Shown: piece by piece, positions 59,501 through 64,000 of the stretch
Numbering within the stretch: position 1 is the first letter of the stretch
Layout: every line of letters begins with the position of its first letter
NCBI GenBank assembly: GCA_946800325.1
Contig: OX326958.1
Location: 11,232,001-11,296,000 of the forward strand
Reading direction: 5' to 3'
From: Luzula sylvatica
Taxonomy: Eukaryota; Streptophyta; Magnoliopsida; Poales; Juncaceae
DNA: 64,000 nucleotides
Made by a program: the position numbers and the translations under genes
Notes under the pieces: generated by a model
What the model was told of the DNA's origin: nothing
The model's database searches: none
Seen by the model: only the letters and a program-made list of their open reading frames with translations

Positions 59501-62500
59501 TTGAAGACTAACACACACAAATTTTAATTCTTTCAAAAATTTCATAAAAATGCAAAAACTGAAGTATAACAACTTCAAAAAAATCAATGAAGATATTTTT
59601 AAATTTAAAAAAAAGTTGAGGTCTAAGACAAGCAAATACTCATTTTCATGTCGTACTCAAAATACTTCGTAATTGAAGACTAATACACACAAATTTCAAT
59701 TTTTTCAAAAATATTAATAAAAATGCAAAAACAGAAGTCTTCACCTTAAAAAAAATTCAATTAAGATATTTTGTAAAAAATGTTTAAATTGAAGTGTAAC
59801 ACAACCAAAATACCCAATTTTCATGTCGTACTCAAAATATTCCGTAATTGAAGACTAACACACACAAATTTCCATTTTTTTTAAAACTTTCTTAAAAGTG
59901 CAAAAACTGAAGTCTAACACATTCAAAAAATTCAATTAAGGTATTTTTTTAAAAAATGTTAGAATTGAAGTGTAACATAAGCAAAATACTAAATTTTCAT
60001 GTCGTACTCAAAATACTCCGTATTTCAAGACCAACACACACAAATTTCAATTCTTTCAAAAATTTCATAAAATACAAAAACTGAAGTCTAACACCTTCAA
60101 AAAATTCAATTAATATATTTTTTCAAAAAATGCTAAAATTGAAATATAGCACAAGCAAAATACTCAATTTTCATGTCATACTCAGAATATTTTGTAATTG
60201 AAGACTAACACACACAAATTTCAATTCTTTCAAAAATTTCATAAAAAATGCAAAAACTGAAGTCTAACAACTTCAAAAAATTCAATTAATATATATTTTT
60301 TAAATGTTAAAATTGAAGTGTAACAGAAGCAAAATACCCAATTTTGATGTCATACTCAAAATACTCCGTAATTGAAGACTGACATGCACAAACTTCAATT
60401 TTTTTTAAACTTTCTTACAAATGTAAAAAATGAAGTCTAACACATTCAAAAAATTCAATTAAGATATTTTTAAAAAAAATGTTAGAATTGTAGTGTAACA
60501 CAAGCAAAATACTAAATTTCCATGTCGTACTCAAAATACTCCGTAATTCAAGACAAACATACACAAATGTCAATTCTTTCAAAAATTTCATAAAATACAA
60601 AAACTGAAGTCTAACACCTTCAAAAAATTAATTTAATATATTTTGAAAAAAAATGGTAAAATTGAAATATAGCACAAGCAAAATACTCAATTTTCATGTC
60701 GTACTCAAAATACTTTGTAATTGAAGACTAACACACACAAATTTCAATTCTTTCAAAAATTTCATAAAAATGCAAAAGCTGGAGTCTAAGAACTTCAAAA
60801 AATTCAATTAAGATATTTTTAAATTTTAAAAAAAATTGAGGTGTAAGACAAGCAAAATACTAATTTTCATATCGTACTCAAAATACTTCGTAATTGAAGA
60901 CTAACACACAGAAATTTCAATTTTTTCAAAAATTTCTTAAAAATACAAAAACAGAAGTCTTCACCTTAAAAAAAATTCAATTAAGATATTTTGTAAAAAA
61001 TGTTTAAATTGAACTGTAACACAAGCAAAATACTCAATTTTCATGTTGTACTCAAAATACTCCGTAATTGACGACCAACACACACAAATTTCCTTTTTTT
61101 TAAAACTTTCTTAATAGTGCAAAAAGTGAAGTCTAACACATTCAAAAAATTCAATTAAGATATTTTTTTTTAAAAATGTTAGAATTCAAGTGTAACATAA
61201 GCAAAATACTCGATTTTCATGTCGTACTGAAAATACTCCGTAATTGAAGACTGACACACATAAATTTCAATTTTTATGTGTGTAAAAAGTGCAAAAAGTG
61301 AAGTCTAACACATTCAAAAAATTCAATTAAGATATTTTTTTTAAAAATGTTAGAATTCAAGTGTAACATAAGCAAAATACTCGATTTTCATGTCGTACTG
61401 AAAATACTCCGTAATTGAAGACTGACACACATAAATTTCAATTTTTTCCAAAATTTCTTAAAAATGCAATTACAAAAGTCTAACGTCTTAAAAAAATTCA
61501 ATTAAGATATTTTTTAAAAAATGTTAAAATTAAAGTATAACACAAGCAAAATACTCAATTTTCATGTCGTACTCAAAATAATCCGTATTTGAAGACTAAC
61601 ACACACAAATTTCATTTTTTTCAAAATTTTCTTTGAAATGCAAAACTGAAGTCTAACACCTTCAAACAAAAATTCAATAAAGATATTTTTTGCACAAATG
61701 TTAAAATTGAAGTGTAACACGAGCAAAATACTCAATTTTGATGCCGTACTAAAAAAAAATACTCCGTAATTGAAGAAAACGAACAAAAATTTCAATTGTT
61801 TCAAAAATTTCATAAATGCAAAAACAGAAGTCTGACACCTTGAAAAAAATTCAATTATGATATTTTTTTAAAATTTTTTGAAAATTGAATTGTAAGACAA
61901 GCAAAATACTCAATTTCCGTGTCATACTCAAAATACTCCGTAATTGAAGACTAACACACACAAATTTCTTGTTTTTAAAAAATTACTTAAAACTGCAAAA
62001 ACTGAAGTGTAAGGCCTTCAAAAAATTCAATTAAGATATTTTTTTAAAAAATGTTAAAATTGAAGTATAACACAAGCAAAATACTCAATTTTCATGTCGT
62101 ACGCAAAATACTCCGTATTTGAAGATTAACACCCACACAAATTTAATTTTTTTCAAAATTTTCTTTGCAATGCAAAAATTGAAGTTTAACACCTTAAAAA
62201 AAAATTCAATAATGACATTTTTTTTTAAAATGGTAAAATTGAAGTCTAACACGAGCAAAATACTCAATTTTGATGTCGTACTCAAAATACTCCGTAATTG
62301 AAGAATAACACACAAACATTTCAATTGTTTCAAAAATTTCATACAAATGCAAAAACAGAAGTCAAAAACCTTGAAAAAAAATTCAATTATGATATTTTTT
62401 TAAATTTTTTTAAAACTGAAGTGTAAGAAAACCAAAATACTCAATTTCCATGTCATACTCAAAATACTTCGTAATTGAAGACTAACACACACAAATTTCT

Positions 62501-64000
62501 TGTTTTTCAAAAATTACTTAAAAATGCAAAAACGGAAGTCTAACACCTTCAAAAAATTCAATTAGTATCTTTTTTTTTAAATATTAAAATTGAAGTGTAA
62601 CACAAGCAAAATACTTAATTTTGATGTCGTACTCAAAATACTCAATAATTGAAGACTAACACAAATTTCAATTTTTTTTAAAATTTCATAAAAATGCAAA
62701 AATTGAAGTGTAACACATTCAAAAAATTCAATTAAGATATTTTTTTTAAAAATGTTAGAATTGAAGTGTAACACAAGCAAAATACTAAATTTTCATGTCG
62801 TACTCAAAATACTCCGTAATTCAAGACTAACACACACAAATTTCAATTCTTTCAAAAATTTCATAAAATACAAAAACTGAAGTCTAACACCTTCAAAATA
62901 TTCAATTAATATATTTTAAAAAAAAAATGTTAAAATTGAAATATAGAACAAGCAAAATACTCAATTTTCAGGTCGTAGTCAAAATACTTTATAATTGAAG
63001 ACTAACACACACAAATTTCAATTCTTTCAAAAATTTCATAAAAATGCAAAAACTGAAGTCTACAAACTTCAAAAGATTCAATGAAGATATTTTTAAATTT
63101 TTAAAAAAATTGAGGTGTAAGACAAGCAAAATACTCATTTTCATGTCCTACTCAAAATACTTCGTAATTGAAGACTAACACACACAAATTTCAATTTTTT
63201 TAGAAATTTCTTACAAATTCAAAAACGGAAGTCTTCACCTTAAAAAAAATTCAATCAAGATATTTTTTAAAAAATGTTTAAATTCAAGTGTAACACAAGC
63301 AAAATACTCAATTTTCATGTCGTACTCAAAATACTCCGTAATTGAAGACTAACACACACAAATTTCCATATTTTTAAGACTTGCTTAAAAGTGCAAAAAC
63401 TAAAGTCTAACACATTCAAAAAAATTCAATTAACATATTTTTTTAAAAAATGTTAGAATTGAAGTATAACATATGCAAAATACTCGATTTTCATGTCGTA
63501 TTCAAAATACACCGTAATTTAAGACTGACACACACAAATTTCAATTTTTTCCAAAATTTCTTAAAAATGCAATAACAGAAGTCTAACATCTTAAAAAAAA
63601 TTCTATTAAGATATTTTTTAAAGAATGTTAAAATTAAAGTATAACAGAAGCAAAATACTCAATTTTCATGTCGTACTCAAAATAATCCATATTTGAAGAC
63701 TAACACACACAAATTTCATTTTTTTCAAAATTTTCTTAGAAATGCAAAAACTGAAGTCTAACACCTTCAAACAAAGATTCAATAAAGATTTTCTTTTGAA
63801 AAATGTTAAAATTGAAGTGTAACACGAGCAAAATACTCAATTTTGATGTCGCACTAAAAAAATACTCCGTAATTGAAGAATAACACACAAAATTTCAATT
63901 GTTTCAAAAATTTCATAAATGCAAAAATAGAAGTCAAACACCTTGAAAAAATTCAATTATGATATTTTTTTAATTTTTTTTTAAAATTGAAGTGTAAGAC
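56531..64000. repeat. Satellite family 2, ~175 bp monomers, about 42 copies, continues past the window
   Basis: Monomers share GAAGACTAACACACACAAATT, CTGAAGTCTAACACCTTC, TTCAATTAAGATATTTT, GAAGTGTAACACAAGCAAA and TTCATGTCGTACTCAAAATA with CTCCGTAATT. Consecutive anchors at 58275, 58450, 58625, 58804, 58980 and 59153 give 173-179 base spacing. Rare diagnostic variants recur at whole-monomer distances, showing higher-order structure (see findings). It is related to family 1 along the whole unit but differs at fixed positions. Scattered reading frames on the minus strand are by-products of the repeat. Confidence 0.95.

Noticed and set aside
60415..62780. Minus-strand frames of 61-85 codons
   Set aside because: They repeat the same KFLKQLKFL / STTSKLSILLVLHFN text at monomer spacing and are by-products of the satellite.
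51245..64000. CRISPR-like array
   Set aside because: Units are ~175-178 bases with variation throughout, not short constant repeats with unique spacers, and the genome is a plant's.

Overview
The window is nuclear DNA of a flowering plant, almost certainly a eudicot. Evidence: AT-rich intergenic DNA, GT-AG introns, a group I WRKY factor with the conserved plant intron, an LRR receptor kinase, and dense plant-type transposons (Mutator-like, hAT, Helitron, LINE, tRNA-derived SINE). The species cannot be named from the sequence.

Layout. 1-1068: AT simple sequence and a transposon scrap. 1069-6733: a 5.7 kb element with ~450 bp inverted ends, probably a Mutator-like (Pack-MULE type) carrier of gene scraps, including broken saposin-domain exons. 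6734-8890: gene 1, a two-exon U1-type C2H2 zinc-finger protein (256 aa). 8891-~10200: a non-autonomous Helitron on the minus strand. 10560-11060: a small tandem duplication split by a 195 bp MITE. 11670-13320: gene 2, a four-exon group I WRKY factor (431 aa) on the minus strand. 14-22.7 kb: gene-free DNA holding MITE candidates and a 1.03 kb poly(A)-tailed retroposon with a perfect 15 bp target-site duplication. 22755-25322: gene 3, an intronless LRR receptor-like kinase (855 aa) on the minus strand. 25.9-31.8 kb: transposons, including a MULE (27957-30647) with a decayed transposase and a 940 bp MITE with a perfect 9 bp duplication. 31.8-39.2 kb: gene-poor DNA with a long hairpin, a 114 bp tandem array and a hairpin resembling a MIR156 precursor. 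39.26-44.18 kb: a 4.9 kb fold-back element with a hAT element nested in it. 44-51 kb: SINE, CACTA-like piece, second hAT copy and a broken L1-type LINE. 51.2-64.0 kb: at least 12.8 kb of satellite running off the window, in two related families (~178 bp and ~175 bp monomers).

The three genes show no operon-like or functional link. All are upstream of 25.4 kb; the window then grades through transposons into a satellite whose near-nucleosomal monomers carry higher-order repeats. That suggests a (peri)centromeric or heterochromatic block edge, which is inference. The best candidates for something undescribed are the satellite with its higher-order structure and abrupt family switch, the saposin-carrying element, and the MIR156-like hairpin. 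Repeat names come from reading motifs, ends and duplications by eye; no database search was possible.
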